NCBI RefSeq assembly: GCF_001638985.1
Contig: NW_017265150.1
Coordinates: 1,141,777 to 1,205,776, forward strand
DNA length: 64,000 nt
From: Phycomyces blakesleeanus NRRL 1555(-)
Lineage: Eukaryota > Mucoromycota > Mucoromycetes > Mucorales > Phycomycetaceae
Reading direction: 5' to 3'
Under the pieces are notes generated by a model. The model made no database searches and had not been told where the DNA came from. It saw nothing but the letters and a program-made list of their open reading frames with translations. Below, piece by piece: positions 1 to 11,738 of the stretch (position 1 is the first letter of the stretch; every line of letters starts with the position of its first letter). The position numbers and the translations under genes are program-made.

Positions 1-190
1 GATATCTTACTGCAAGAAATTTCTGAAAAACTGAAAAACTGAAAAACTGAAAGTCTCAATAACTGAAAAAATGAAAGTCTCAATAACTGAAAAACTGAAA
101 ATCTTAATAACTGAAAATAAAATGGTATCAAACCACAGAAATTTCTGAAAAACTGAAAATCTCAATAACTGAATTTTGAGCTTTTCCTTG
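1..190. repeat. AACTGAAAA-type minisatellite
   Basis: The first 190 bases are built from imperfect tandem units of the type AACTGAAAAACTGAAA with interspersed AGTCTCAATA segments. Open frames over it are translations of the repeat and not genes. A homopolymer T tract follows at about 208-243. I see no gene between 191 and 601. Confidence 0.8.
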
Positions 191-601
191 GCTCTATACA
201 AAAAAAAACTTTCTTTTTTTTATTTTTTTTTTATTTTTTTTTTTGGTTGGGCAAACCCATGAGGAGAAATCCCACCCCTTCCTTTGAGACAGAGGACAGG
301 ACACCATAAAGGCTCTGGTAGCACTGTAAATCGGCTAATAAAATAAATGTTCTTAAAAGTGTGAAGAAGCTTAATATGTAAACATTCATTATTCTTCAAC
401 ACGTTCTTTATTCAAATATATTAAGACAACAGAACAAGACTATACCTTGGTAGAAACGTTTAAGTTATTAAAATATTTTTTTTGGTATATATACCCCAGT
501 GTCTTAATAAAAGTTTCTCAGTTATCTTTCTTCCTCGATTTTAACACCCTTTTTATTTTCAAAAAAAAAAGCCTACTTCCAACAACTCCCTCAAATTTGT
601 T

Positions 602-2086
602 ATGGACAAGCACTGTGAAATGGTCAGTCACAGCGGTTCTGCAGACCAAACCCAGTTTTCTAGAATTGCTTTCGACCCCTTGTGCGATTTCAACCAAGAG
701 ATTGTTGACAAAATGCATGGAGAAGTTGTACTCCAATCTGTGACAGATGTCTTTGTCAACCATGCCAATATGGAATGGACCCATACCTTGGCCAGAAACC
801 CAGCAGTCACGAACCTCTTAAGTCTCAGATGTTTTTTGCCAACTGAAGTCAACGAGGCCACCACCAAAACCATTGTTGCACAGAAGCCAAAGAATGTTAA
901 TCCTGATTCTGTTCCCACTGCAGAAAGCATAGGTCGAGGTTCGTACCAAAAGTACAACCAAAACCAGGTGAACAAGCTCTTCTCCTTGGTTTTCTCAGAA
1001 AACCAGACTGCTGCTGCTGCTGCCAGGGAAATGGGGATCAATGTCCGGACTGCCCAGAACTATGTCAGGCTGGCCAGAGAGAAGATCCGGGCCGATTTTG
1101 ATGCTGCCACAGTGGAGACTGATAAGTCCAATGGGCTGGAGACGATGGAGGTTGAGGAGGTTTCTGCGCCTAAAGAACAAAAACATGGCAACCAAAAGTT
1201 GTTCCAGGCGCACTCTGCTTTTTTTTTGAAGCTTTTTGAAAATAAATCAGATGCTACCTTGGAGCAAGCAAGGATAGCTGTCATGGAAGAGTTCTCTGGG
1301 CTGCAGATTACCAAATCAGCAATCCAGAAGCACTTGGTGAAGAAGTGTGCCCTGACGATAAAGAAGTTGGAGAAGCTTCCTGAGAAGAGAGACGATGTCA
1401 GCACAATTGAGATGAGACAAGACCGCATTTTGAAGTGGCAACAACTTGCGGATTTCAACTATCTTTCAAACTGTGTGTTCATCGATGAAGCAGGCTTCAA
1501 CATGCACATCAAGAGAACTTTTGGCCGTTCCGTCAGTGGCACCCCGGCTAAGACAACTGTCCCAATGCAGAGAGGTGTGTCCATCACCATCCTTGGTGCA
1601 ATGTGCGAGAGAGGGATTGTCAGCCTCTCGTTAAAGAAACCTACTGCAGTTGTAACCAAGAAGAAGAGAAAGTTGGACATCTACACCAACGTTGAGGTGA
1701 ATGGCCAAATTGGCACCAGAACCCAGCACTACCTCGACTTTTTTAGTCATACAATGGACGTTCTGGACAGCCAGGGTATGCAAGGACGTTATCTCATCAT
1801 GGATAATGCTCCTATCCATAAGGCCAATGAGGTGAAAGACTTTATTTCTTCCCGTGGGTACAAGTGTGCATATCTTCCTGTGTATTCACCTTTCCTGAAT
1901 CCAATTGAGGAAATGTGGTCCAAGATCAAGTTTGGTGTCTGCAGAGAAGAGATTACAGAGTCAGACGGGCTCATCTTAAGGATTACAGAATCAGCTAAGA
2001 CTGTCACCCTTTTGGACTGTTTGGGTTGGATTAACCATGCCATTTCATTCTTTCCTTGCTGTTTGAACAGAGAGCGAAAGCTTTAA
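602..2086 (+). CDS. Tc1/mariner-IS630 superfamily DDE transposase, intact ORF
   Basis: An uninterrupted 494-residue frame. The middle part (about residues 110-160, QNQVNKLFSL...MGINVRTAQNYVR) looks like a helix-turn-helix DNA-binding region. The C-terminal half carries a DDE_3 catalytic core: FIDEAGFN (first D), LIMDNAPIH (second D) and SPFLNPIEEMW (E). There are 34 residues between the second D and the E, the DD34E spacing of this superfamily, whose proteins cut and paste DNA at TA sites. It is longer than a usual mariner transposase (about 340 residues) because of an extended N-terminus. Its base composition is clearly richer in G+C than the flanks. I could not identify terminal inverted repeats, so it may be an isolated or domesticated copy. 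The relative at 46275-47676 is riddled with stops. The start is the first Met of the frame; a later Met is possible. Confidence 0.85.
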   Translation: MDKHCEMVSHSGSADQTQFSRIAFDPLCDFNQEIVDKMHGEVVLQSVTDVFVNHANMEWTHTLARNPAVTNLLSLRCFLPTEVNEATTKTIVAQKPKNVNPDSVPTAESIGRGSYQKYNQNQVNKLFSLVFSENQTAAAAAREMGINVRTAQNYVRLAREKIRADFDAATVETDKSNGLETMEVEEVSAPKEQKHGNQKLFQAHSAFFLKLFENKSDATLEQARIAVMEEFSGLQITKSAIQKHLVKKCALTIKKLEKLPEKRDDVSTIEMRQDRILKWQQLADFNYLSNCVFIDEAGFNMHIKRTFGRSVSGTPAKTTVPMQRGVSITILGAMCERGIVSLSLKKPTAVVTKKKRKLDIYTNVEVNGQIGTRTQHYLDFFSHTMDVLDSQGMQGRYLIMDNAPIHKANEVKDFISSRGYKCAYLPVYSPFLNPIEEMWSKIKFGVCREEITESDGLILRITESAKTVTLLDCLGWINHAISFFPCCLNRERKL

Positions 2087-2534
2087 GTATGTCTTTTATG
2101 TCTATTTAAGTTCTTTACACTCTATGTCTTTTTTTATTTTATTTTTATTTTTTACTACTTTATGTCCCTCTTTTTCTTATTTTTTTTACCACTTTATGTC
2201 CCTCTTTTTTTTATTTGTTTTACTGCTTTATGCTTTTCTTTTTTTATTACTTTGTATTTCATTATATCTTACTTCTTATTATGTGTTCTATTTCTCTATC
2301 AACTAATTATGCCTAATAAAAATATCCATGTTTTATGCCAAAAAAATACGACGTTTACAAAAAAAATACTACGGTTATATAAAAAAAATTCGATGTTTAC
2401 AAAAAAAAATACAACATTTACAAAAAAAAAGTACGATGTTTACAAAAAAAAAATACTACAGTTATATAAAAAAATTGTAAGGCGTAAGAATAAAAAATTT
2501 GAGTGCCATGTACCCTTCCGCCAATAGTAAAAGG
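2087..2534. repeat. Pyrimidine tract and A-rich tandem repeat
   Basis: Downstream of the transposase, about 2110-2300 is a T/C-rich tract repeating a TTTATGTCCCTCTTTTT-like unit. About 2337-2482 is a tandem array of TACGATGTTTACAAAAAAAA-like units. The small open frames here are low-complexity artefacts. No gene is seen. Confidence 0.6.
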
Positions 2535-2690
2535 GGGGGAGCAAATTCAGATGGCAATGGGAGCAAATTCAGTTGGCAATGAACGCAAATTCAACTTCTA
2601 TGGAAGCCAATCAGATGTCAATGGGTTCTAATTAGATGGAAACGGATGCTAATTAGATGGAAATGGGCGCCAATTGAATGGATAAAACCA
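2535..2690. repeat. Tandem repeat, unit about 20-25 bp
   Basis: Successive degenerate units such as GCAAATTCAGATGGCAATGG and CTAATTAGATGGAAACGG. The array abuts the 3' end of the Tnp2 fragment on the minus strand. Confidence 0.65.
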
Positions 2691-3208
2691 GTAGTTCTTG
2701 GTACGAAAAATGGGTATTCTGTGCTAGAGAGGGTATCATCCAGACAGGTATAAGAAAATTTTGTCTCCTTAGTAAGGGACACAGTGATCAAGTCGTAAAT
2801 GTGCTTTCTGATTCCTCTTGCAACTAAATGAAGTTCATCTAGTGTGAAGAAGAAAGATCTGAAGAAGGCTGACAGCTCACTAAAAATTTTTGGTTAGTAT
2901 ATATTTTTTATATATTATATATGCAATTATTTAGTACAAGAAAAAATCTAATTAAACTGTTATATTCTTACAGGATTGCCGGTTTTGAATTCTTCCAAAG
3001 GTTGCAAAGGAGTGGAACTATCTTCAAAGTACATTCTGTGCTGTATGTTGTCTGAGACTTTTCCCTTTGTTTCACAGATTTGGCAACCGAACAAACTGGC
3101 ATGTGAGCTAATGTGCGCCGTGTCAGCCACAGCTGGGATGTCACCAGAAGCAAGCAACAAGTGGATTTTGGCATGGCAAACCTCAATCTTTTTAAAAAAA
3201 AATAGCAA
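2690..3208 (-). pseudogene. Tnp2/CACTA-type transposase fragment (subfamily distinct from A-D)
   Basis: Two minus-strand exon-like blocks join across a GT...AG intron (donor near 2971, acceptor near 2880). The first block reads LLLASGDIPAV...SHASLFGCQICETKGK, matching the Tnp2 D-I-P-A motif followed by C-x-x-C. The second block reads TLDELHLVARGI and then KETKFSY...STEYPFF, which resembles the stretch that follows in fungal Tnp2-like transposases. Both ends are missing. In its family this protein is the CACTA-superfamily transposase. The sequence differs from elements A-D, so it represents another lineage. It sits just downstream of the Helitron remnant on the same strand, and I read the adjacency as nested decay, not as one gene. 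Confidence 0.7.
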
Positions 3209-3225
3209 CTGTGCCTCTAATTGCG

Positions 3226-6200
3226 CTATACAGACTCATATCTGCCACTTTTTATTATGTAAAAAATGGCAGTTATGCTACCAAAGTGATAACATGTTGC
3301 CACTTTTTTAGCTATAGTGAGTAGAGCTATGGATAAGCATTTCATTGTGAGCAGGAATTGTATAGTCCCCCCCACAACTGTAGAAATTAATCTGCTTCCA
3401 ACGTGCAAGAGATAGACAGCAAATTCTCTAAGGTCTGTTTCTTCATCTGGACTACTTGCCTGTGCAATGCACATATTTGTTGTTAGTTTTAGATATTTAA
3501 CCTGATTCCACATTTGTGATTTACTAATGTATTGTTCTACTGTTTGAGCTTTGGAAGCTTGAGGAACAGTAGATAGAACCTGACAGAAGTCTCCTTCAAA
3601 GACAAAGAGTTTTCCCCCAAATGATACATGCTCAAGTAGCAGATTTGTAGACTTCATAATATCTTGCATTGTTTAGCTAACATCATGAAACATATTCTTG
3701 CTAATTATTGATGCTTCGTCCCAAATAATTAACTTAGTCATTTTAAGTAGCTGAGCAATTTGAGAATTTGCCCTTAAATTGCACATAGAGTTTACATCAT
3801 GCTCAAATGGGATCATGAAAAGCAAATGTGTTGTGCAGCCACCATTCAGAAATTCCACTTGTTGCTACTGCAAGGGCAAACTTTTCTTTCTGTCTAACCT
3901 TTCTCAGTAATGCATTGAATATGAACGTCTTGCCAGTACCACTAGGGCCATCAATAAAGAAAAACCAGAAAGATATCTTAGTTGCATTTAGTGGATCTAA
4001 GATTGTGTTGTACACTGTTCTTTGATTACTGTTAAACAGAAAAAGATCAGAATCTGGTAAAGTGGATGCCTTGGCACAGAGGTCTTCTTGTTCTGTTATT
4101 AATGTGCGTTTTCTTTAAGCATGTGGCTGCTCTGATATAATTGGCAAGGGCAGAAGTGTGAAACCATCAAAGGAAGAAATGGATATGGAATTTATGGAAA
4201 GATGATTCTCAATGCTCCATATGCACCTATCATACATTTCTTAAGTTGGTTTCAAAGAAGGCTCATTGTGCTCTGTTCTTGCTGCACGGAGATAGTATTT
4301 CATCATTGAGGAGTGATGGGTAATCCAGAGAGCGTAAGAATCAGATACATGACAGAATACCAAGAGAACAGCAAATAATTGTCTTATTGATGACAGTAAC
4401 TCATGTGCAGGGGGTTCTTCCATGCAAGCATCCCATTCACAATTATTGATCAATAAGCCAAGAGCTCTACATGCAGCCTGATTTGACTAACGAAGTACAC
4501 CTTCAACAGTATGCAGATTTTCAAAGCTTGTGGCATGTGATACATTGTGTAGCAAGTTCAGCAAGAAATATTGCACTGAATCTCTTGGGGATACAATGTA
4601 CACTTTCCTAATTATTTCTCGTGAATATCTCTGTCTTGGTTTCCAAGTCTTATCTTTTACATTCCAAATGAAATGAGAAGGAAAATCGTAGTAGAGATGT
4701 TTGCGAGCATCTATGTGCTTCTTGTTGTACTTGAACCATGCCATCAATATTGTGCCAACATTTGTCATTAAGAGGACATCCAGATTGTTGTTATCCCAAA
4801 AATACACATTCTAGATATTCTGAGTATTCTTGGTATGTATTGCCATTCTTTGATGTGTTGAGTGTTCTTGGTGTAGCTTAAAGAGAATATTCTCCAGAAT
4901 GCCTCTGAAGCTGAGACATACATAGGATCAAGAAAATCCTTTATTTTATTTGTTAGCTGTTCTTGCTGAAACTGTTGTTTGTGGTGCTGGCTGTTGCTGT
5001 TGCTGATTGGATGTTGGCTATTGTGCAATCATGTTCTTTGTATATACTTGTAGAGATATTTGACAGCTAAAACTGATGTACTAATTTCTACATTAATGTG
5101 GGCATTGCATTTCACACAGATACTTGTTATGGTATACAACCTATGTGTTATCGATCATGTGATTCCCCTTTCTTACACATCTTCCCTCGTCTCTTCTTCA
5201 GTATAATGGGTAGCCATTTCCATTGTCTATTGTTTCATTGTTAATTTTTTTGGGAAGTTTTTTTTCACATTTTCCATTTTTCATGCAGCAAACTTTATCA
5301 TTGTATTTATCATCACATAGACTATGGATCATGTTTTTTGTTACTGTTGCATATGCAAGTGGCTTGGTTACTGAATCAGAACTTTCTGCAGAAATCATCA
5401 AGTTATAGTCTTCAATTGTTATTGACTTACTGTCAGTATGAAAGATCAATAGAATATGGGCTTGTGAAAGTCCCCGCTTCTGAAACTCAATGACATATAT
5501 GAAGGCCTGTACTTTTCCAAAAATCTTTTTCTTAATAAGATCCTTCATAAGCTCTTTAAACTTCATGTTAAAGACTCTTGAACAGATTTCTGGTCAGTCG
5601 TTAGTCTTTTGTCCAGACAAAAGAGAGCTAATAATCTCTGGCCAGGTGGAATTGCAGGTAAAAGTAATAAATAGATCCAGTTTACCAAAATAATGGACAA
5701 TACTCATATCGTTTTGATATAACTGGTGCATATGTTGTGGGCTACTAATGAAAGAAGATAAAGGATAACCTTCTTTCTAATATTGGCAATATCATTGTCA
5801 TTTAAACTAGTTGCACTTTGTATTCCAGAGTAAAGGTCTACTCTGAGTCTGTCTTGGTTGCTGTTTATGTAGTGCAGTCTGTTATGTTCAATTTTTGCAT
5901 ACATATCAACAATAAATTGCTGAAAAAGATGGTCAAAGAGATGGAGATGATGTTGGGAATTGCAACGATACATGAGACAGCTAGAATACTATTGTATTAC
6001 TGTTACGCGTCTTCTAGAAAGAGAGATTGAGCTGAGATTCCAGCTATCTTCCCCATAGGAGAACATCAGAACATAGTGAAGAGCATCATATGAATGGTGA
6101 TACACATTTATGGACGGAAGGTCATTTGTATGTGTATGCAAAACAAAATCTCTTGTTGTACATGTATCATTGTTCATAATCAAAACTGCTACTTCATCAG

Positions 6201-7973
6201 TGGTTGGTGTGTTGTATCGTCTCTGATTCTGAGGTCCCTCTGCAATCAATCACAAGGTTAAACCTGCAGTATGTGTTGTAAATGAGTATTGACTACTGCT
6301 GTAATTGAGAATAAGTCTGAAGGAAATAATATAAGGCCTCAGCTATTCCAGTCAAAGGTGTCTACCGATTACTTTATTATTTAACACACAGGTTTAGCAT
6401 GCATGATAGTGATTATATTTCATATGATGATATCACCATAATATGGGATACATCGGTGGATTATTATAAGCATAATTATAACTCATAAACACATTTACTT
6501 TCGATGTTAATACTTCATTGGGACTACACACATTTATATAATTAATCATACATTAATTATCCCAAGATCACGTTGCTCTGATTAAGGCTCAGATAGGATC
6601 GATTACCTGACCCCAGTCATATAATTTTCCCGATCCAAAATAATATAAATAGCAGTAGTAGTTCAGTGTAGGAACCTCGTCAAACTTTGATTCAAAATCT
6701 TTCTCAATAAACAAAATCTACACAAGTTCTCACGAATCTTTGTTCCTAATTTCAAATCTTCAATTCTTCCTCTTAAAAACTTCTTCAACTTCAACCACCA
6801 CAACAGTATGTTAATTATTGCAAGAAACTTGTTCTATGGATCTGAGCAAAGATATAAAAGGGTTGGTCTCCTCCAAAACCAATTCCAACTTTTCAAGCAC
6901 TTCTCTACTCAAATATAAAGTCTGATGCTGCCAATGTTGAACTTGAGACTGAGCATCATAGATGTACACTTGTGTAAACTGGAGATGATCAATGTCTTGA
7001 GTTGTTACAGGAGTGATTGACCCTATTCTGTAGCATACTGTTCCGTGAATTTGGAAGTTGTAAGCTCTGCTTTCATTGTTTGCTACACTGTGATCAATGT
7101 TTGCTCCCAATGATGTAAAACTCAATGTGCCATTATAGCCTCTGATTTTGGAAAGGAACTGTTTTCTATCTTGAGTTCTATTATTAAGAAGTTCAGCAAT
7201 TGCAGGTGGGGTTGGCACAAGGCTAGGAAGAACAGATGTTCCATTTTCATAACACATGCTAAAGGTTGGGTTTCTCAATTATGATTTTCTATTTCTTTCG
7301 TCCATCCACATCAAAGCTCTGCATGAGCTGCATTCAATGTTCATTTCTCTCTTATTATCAACTTTTGGCTCACAGAGAGCTGGAAGTTAGGCAATATTCT
7401 CTGTAGCCAAATGTTGATTACTGGAGTCATTCCTAGTATATCTGGAATTGAAAGAACATAGTCAGTTTGTATTATGACAATGATTCTCTCTGTGACATGT
7501 TGGGCAAAATCTAACAATTGCAGCTGATACAACTATCTCTTCTTTGTCATTATCAGATTCTTTGGAATTATCAGAAGCTTCAATATCAGTGTCTACAGTA
7601 TCAATTTTCTCAGATTCAATTTTCTCAGATTCGATTTCAGAGATAATATCCTAAGCTTCTGCTACAGTAGCCTCCTCAATTAATGTTTCAGGAATTACAA
7701 GACTTGTGGCCTCTTGAAGTACTACTTGATCTTCAGGAGATTCTCTTCTCACTCTCATATTAGTAACTAAATATATATAGAAACAATTATAAGATTTTTA
7801 TTATATCTACTGCTTTCTGCAGGATATTGCACTTCAGTGAAGACAACAAAGCTTGTTCTCTTTTGAGGGATAAGAAGAATACGATTCTTTGGGTTCATGG
7901 GACAGCTTCTATGGTTGCTACGTTTATAACCAGTCATTTTGCATGCAGAGCAACGTTTTTCAATTGAAAGCAT
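3226..7973 (-). pseudogene. Decayed Helitron Rep/helicase gene
   Basis: Read right to left on the minus strand, pieces of a Helitron polyprotein follow each other in order: a zinc-knuckle start (CSACKMTGYKRSNHRSCP, 7950s); an acidic stretch; CSSC...DE...CYENGTSVLPSL (about 7320-7210), typical of Helitron N-termini; QNQRRYNTPTTDEVAVLI (6240s); FDHLFQQFIVDMYAKIE (5940s); the Rep-domain part FQKRGLSQAHILLIFH (5490s); a Walker A motif DGPSGTGKTF (about 3950); a Walker B region LIIWDEAS (about 3730); and FEGDFCQVL (about 3600), diagnostic of PIF1-family helicase. Helitrons transpose by rolling-circle replication using these two activities. Many stops and frameshifts separate the pieces and a solo LTR interrupts it at 6274-6805, so it is inactive. 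I could not locate TC/CTRR ends. Confidence 0.85.
6274..6805 (+). mobile_element. Solo LTR, family 1 (532 bp), TSD GTATG
   Basis: Begins TGTTGTAAATGAG and ends CCACCACAACA, with the TG...CA ends of an LTR. It is flanked by a perfect 5-bp duplication GTATG (6269-6273 and 6806-6810). Inside are a TATA-like ATAATATAAATAGCAG near 6650 and an AATAAA signal near 6710. Near-identical copies lie at 29595-30126 (plus), 26488-27020 (minus) and 63701-64000 (minus, cut by the window end), and a diverged one at 20143-20770. No internal retroelement region is attached. The insertion splits the Helitron remnant. Confidence 0.92.
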
Positions 7974-10583
7974 TTTGGATTTAGATTTAGATACTAAGGA
8001 TTTAAGGTTGCAATTTTCTTAAGAGACGTGCAAATTCTTTTCTATTATTTAATTTTGTTATTTATTATATTGATATTCATTATCAGAGATTTCTAGATAC
8101 ATATTATGATCTTGAAAAATAATTTGCCCACTTGATTATATATAAATTTATTTATTTATCCATTCATTTTATATCTATTTTATGTATTTAATTCAAAGAG
8201 AGTAGTTTTTTTTTATTTTCTTTATTATAGCTGTTAGAATTTTAGGAACAAAAAAAAGAAAGAGAGAGAAGGATTTATATATCATGTGACTTTTGTAAGA
8301 TGTAAATTTTTAGAGATAGAATAGAGTATATAGAGCAAATCGTTTATCACGTGATATACAAAAAAACTGGATTTAAGATAGATTTTGTATATCATGTGAT
8401 CTTGCTAATTTTTTTTATTTTTTAAAGATATAGATAGATATATTTTTTTCTTTTATCATTTTTAAGCATTTTTCTTTTCAAAATATGTTCTAATAAATAA
8501 TATTGTTTTTCTATTATCATTATGTGTTCAAGTTTCTAAAGAATGACAGATTCATACTTTTGATAAGATCTAACTGCTTTTGTATTTCTCCTAACATGCT
8601 GTTCATCAAATCTACATCCCTAAAGTTAACTCCTAGTATATTCATTATTATTTTCATATCTTTTCTTTGATAATGAAGTGATGATACACTTGTCATAAAT
8701 TGCTGCCAAAAATATGACAGATTCTGATCACTTCTATTCTTATCCACTTCTACTGATATCTTAGATAATTGCAAGTTCAAGCAATATTGCTCTTGTTGCA
8801 AAAAGTACACACAGTTAAGACTGGCAAATCTTTTCAACAAACAAGTATGCTTGCAAGGTATTTGTCATGTCAAAAAGCTTGGACAAGAGTATAGTTGAAT
8901 CAAGTTATTGATTACAAACTCACTATACCACAAATCTTCCAATGTGAACAACTTGATCTTCTACTCTTCATCAGAGTTATCTATACTGTTTCTAATATCA
9001 CCAGATGGGCTGATAATTATAGTAGGGAGTATGTCTTCTTGAAGCTGGGAGGCCGCATAAGAGTGTTGAGATAGTACGTTCTCAACTGGCCTCATTCTTC
9101 CATTGTTAATGTAAATTCTTTTCACTTTTTCATTGAAAAAAATTCAACATTGTTCATCAAAATAAAAACTAAACGGTCTAGTCTTCTAACACACACACAA
9201 TTCATATATATTGTCCTGAGCTGATTGTGTCATGATTCGATATAGTTGTTAGTCAGATATTGTAGATGGCTAGACTGTACATACAGTCTTTTCTATCTTC
9301 TCAACAACTTCATTGTTCCCACCCCCCTTTGTTTAAAATACTGAAGAAATTGATCTTGACTCTGAATATGCTCTGTAAAGTAGTCAATTTTCTCCAGGAA
9401 TATCTTTCAGATCATTTTTTAATTTTTGCTTATAATTTCTAAGCTGCTCTGATATGTACAATACATCTGATTTCACTTTGCTGTCAAGACTTTGCTACCA
9501 GACATGAAGAACATAAAAGTCGCAAAAGTAAATTGCAGTTTGAGACAACACTGCTGTGATATCATTGATCTCAGTTATACTACAATCAATGGTGATGTTG
9601 GTAGTTATAAACTCACTACTGGAGAAATTAAAAAAATAAGATAGTTTAAATATGAGATATAGTGTAGTGTAATTTCCATATTTAAATTAGTTGATTTTTT
9701 TTCTACTTGTGCTGGAAGTGACCTTCACAGATAGTGGAATGACTAGAGTCAACTAGCAGAATTGTGGGTGGGGGGTGCCGTAGATAAGGTTTGTTAGCAC
9801 TTTAAATGTACTTATCTGACTTGATATAGAAAAAGAAAGTTTTTTAAAACTGCGTATCTATTTTGATATTCTTTATATATAACTGTAAAAGTCAGGCACA
9901 GACACATTATGAAGATTAAAAGTAGTGTAAAGGTGACCTTTAAGCTAGTTTATTGTTAAGAAGTTTGGTCATTCACAACAAAAAAAGGCGTCTTTAAAAT
10001 TATGGACCAGTAATATGTTCTTTATTTATTTAGTTTCCCTTACTTATTAGGTTGGTAATGGCTTACACTTTTATTTTTATTGCAAAGAATAGAATGTTTC
10101 TAGGTTTCAGATTTAATAATACTGTCCTATATCTCTAGCTACTTCTTGCTCAGTCGTGTTGTTTCATTTGGGATGAAAAATTTTCTACAAAAAAGAAATA
10201 CCTGAAAAAAATGAGTTGCTCAATATGTTTTTTTTGGGGTACGAGCAGTACTCTTTGAGAATAGATAAATCGTTAGTGATGGATGTGTGTGTGTGTTGAA
10301 TATTTCAATTCTTATATATCATTAATACTTACATTAGAATTATCAAGTACAAAGACCAAACAATAAAAGATTACAAGTAAAGCTACAACATTACAATTTC
10401 TTTGACTATGAAAATGATTGGAAAAAATTAATTTTTGTGAATTAGGCAATATAATTATTAATTTAAATACACAAAGCAAACAGATTTATTTGTAGATATA
10501 GTATCTGGTAGTTTTTTATTAATAATCAGTATAAGTAATATAATGATACATATAAGGGTAGTAAAACAACAAAAAAGTCTTAC
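7974..10583. other. AT-rich intergenic stretch without a recognisable gene
   Basis: About 2.6 kb with scattered stops in all frames. One 106-codon open frame (8520-8840, minus) has no motif I recognise and low-complexity surroundings. GT-rich microsatellite bits occur (about 10285-10296). The left boundary of Tnp2 element A should fall toward the right end of this stretch, but I could not find it. Confidence 0.5.
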
Positions 10584-10910
10584 CATGTCAATGACAGCAG
10601 CATGAGGTAGAAGCTTTTGATTCATGACATGTTTTGGAGAGGGTTGTTTATCTATAGTAAAAATTGGATTCAGTTTAATTAATATTAAAAAGAAATATAA
10701 TAAATAAATAGATAAAAATATTACCGTGTTGGTGGTCGTGTTTAGCTGTAGAAAGTATTTTTAGTGATATATTTTATAAAAACAAAAGGAAAAAATCAGA
10801 ATACTTTTATGAGATAATGACATAAAATATATTTATTAAACTTGGCTAATCCGGATGGCCATTGTGAAGAGAATGCATCAGAAGGAAACGATATGTAAGT
10901 GACTATGGTA
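10584..10910 (-). pseudogene. Element A third gene (micro-exon gene), decayed
   Basis: Minus-strand blocks align with exon-like blocks of element D (55826-56141). 10584-10651 is 68 nt, the same length as the D exon 56074-56141. Both begin with an aspartate codon split across the intron, end in VIDM and are followed by GTAA. Around 10726-10757 a block encodes STAKHDHQH (D: STIKHGYEH). About 10841-10905 encodes SFPSDAFSSQWPSGLAK (D: LLPSDASPSQCPSGLAK). The donor after GLAK and the acceptor of the middle exon look lost, so this copy is probably dead. It would be transcribed away from gene 2 (11739). Function unknown; no domain recognised. Confidence 0.4.
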
Positions 10911-11429
10911 GCAGAAACACTTGTTATTACTCAGCTATATTTGAAGAAATTACTAATAAAAAAATAAAGAAAAAAAGCGCCTTACCAGGAACATTTGCAA
11001 GTATGAAAGTAAAAGAGAAAGAAAGAAGTAAAAAGAAAAGAGAGGGCAAGTGTCTATGACAAAAGAAACAACTAATTCTTTTTAGTTATATAAAAAAAAT
11101 ACTTTAAAAAAGCAGATTAAAAAAAAAGACTAATAAATAAATAAAAAAATGGGTGGAGACAGCAACAAAGAGTGTGTCTATGGCAACAAAATAAATAAAT
11201 TCTTTTATTTTCTATAAAAAAGACTTTTTAGAAAGAACATGTCTTACACAAATAGTTCGCAAATATAATAGAAGTTGCAGAGATAGAGAAACAAAGAAAA
11301 GACCAATAGCAAATATAAAGAGCAAAAAAAAAGAGAAACAGGAACAACAACAAAAAAAGAAAAAAAAAAAAAGTGCGTTTGAAACAAAAGACTAGACTGG
11401 TTTGATCAATTGGGTTCTAAAGCAGTATG

Positions 11430-11450
11430 AAAGCCGATTTGCATCTCAGT
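11430..11450 (-). promoter_or_regulatory. Conserved intergenic box, copy in element A
   Basis: On the minus strand the bases read ACTGAGATGCAAATCGGCTT. Equivalent positions in element C (39025-39047) and element D (55589-55604) carry the same TGCAAATCGGC core in otherwise poorly conserved DNA between genes 2 and 3. Likely a binding site or core promoter element for the divergent gene pair; this is inferred from conservation only. Confidence 0.5.
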
Positions 11451-11738
11451 GATTACAAGAAGTATTAATAGAGACTTATATATCAAAGATATGCTGAATA
11501 TCTATATAAACTATACGTTTTATACAATTTGTTTACTCTTTCTCCTGCTTTCTTGCTACTTATTGCACTCATACTCAAACACACACACATCAACCCATTT
11601 TATTTCAAATAATTTAAGTATGTAAATTTGATATAATTTATTTTTAATTCAATTCAATTCAATTGTATAATAGCATCAATAACAATGTAATCTAAAATTA
11701 ACAGTTACATTTTTACCTTTTATTATATTCTGTAGACA

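Noticed and set aside
7..201. 64-codon minus-strand frame over the first 200 bases
   Set aside because: Translation of a tandem repeat; no independent coding signal.
628..1041. Antisense frame within the intact transposase
   Set aside because: Shadow of 602-2086 with no motif; the same applies to antisense frames over 51392-53899 and 54904-55212.
8520..8840. 106-codon frame as a gene
   Set aside because: No motif, no homologue in the window and no splice or promoter context; treated as part of a gene-free stretch.
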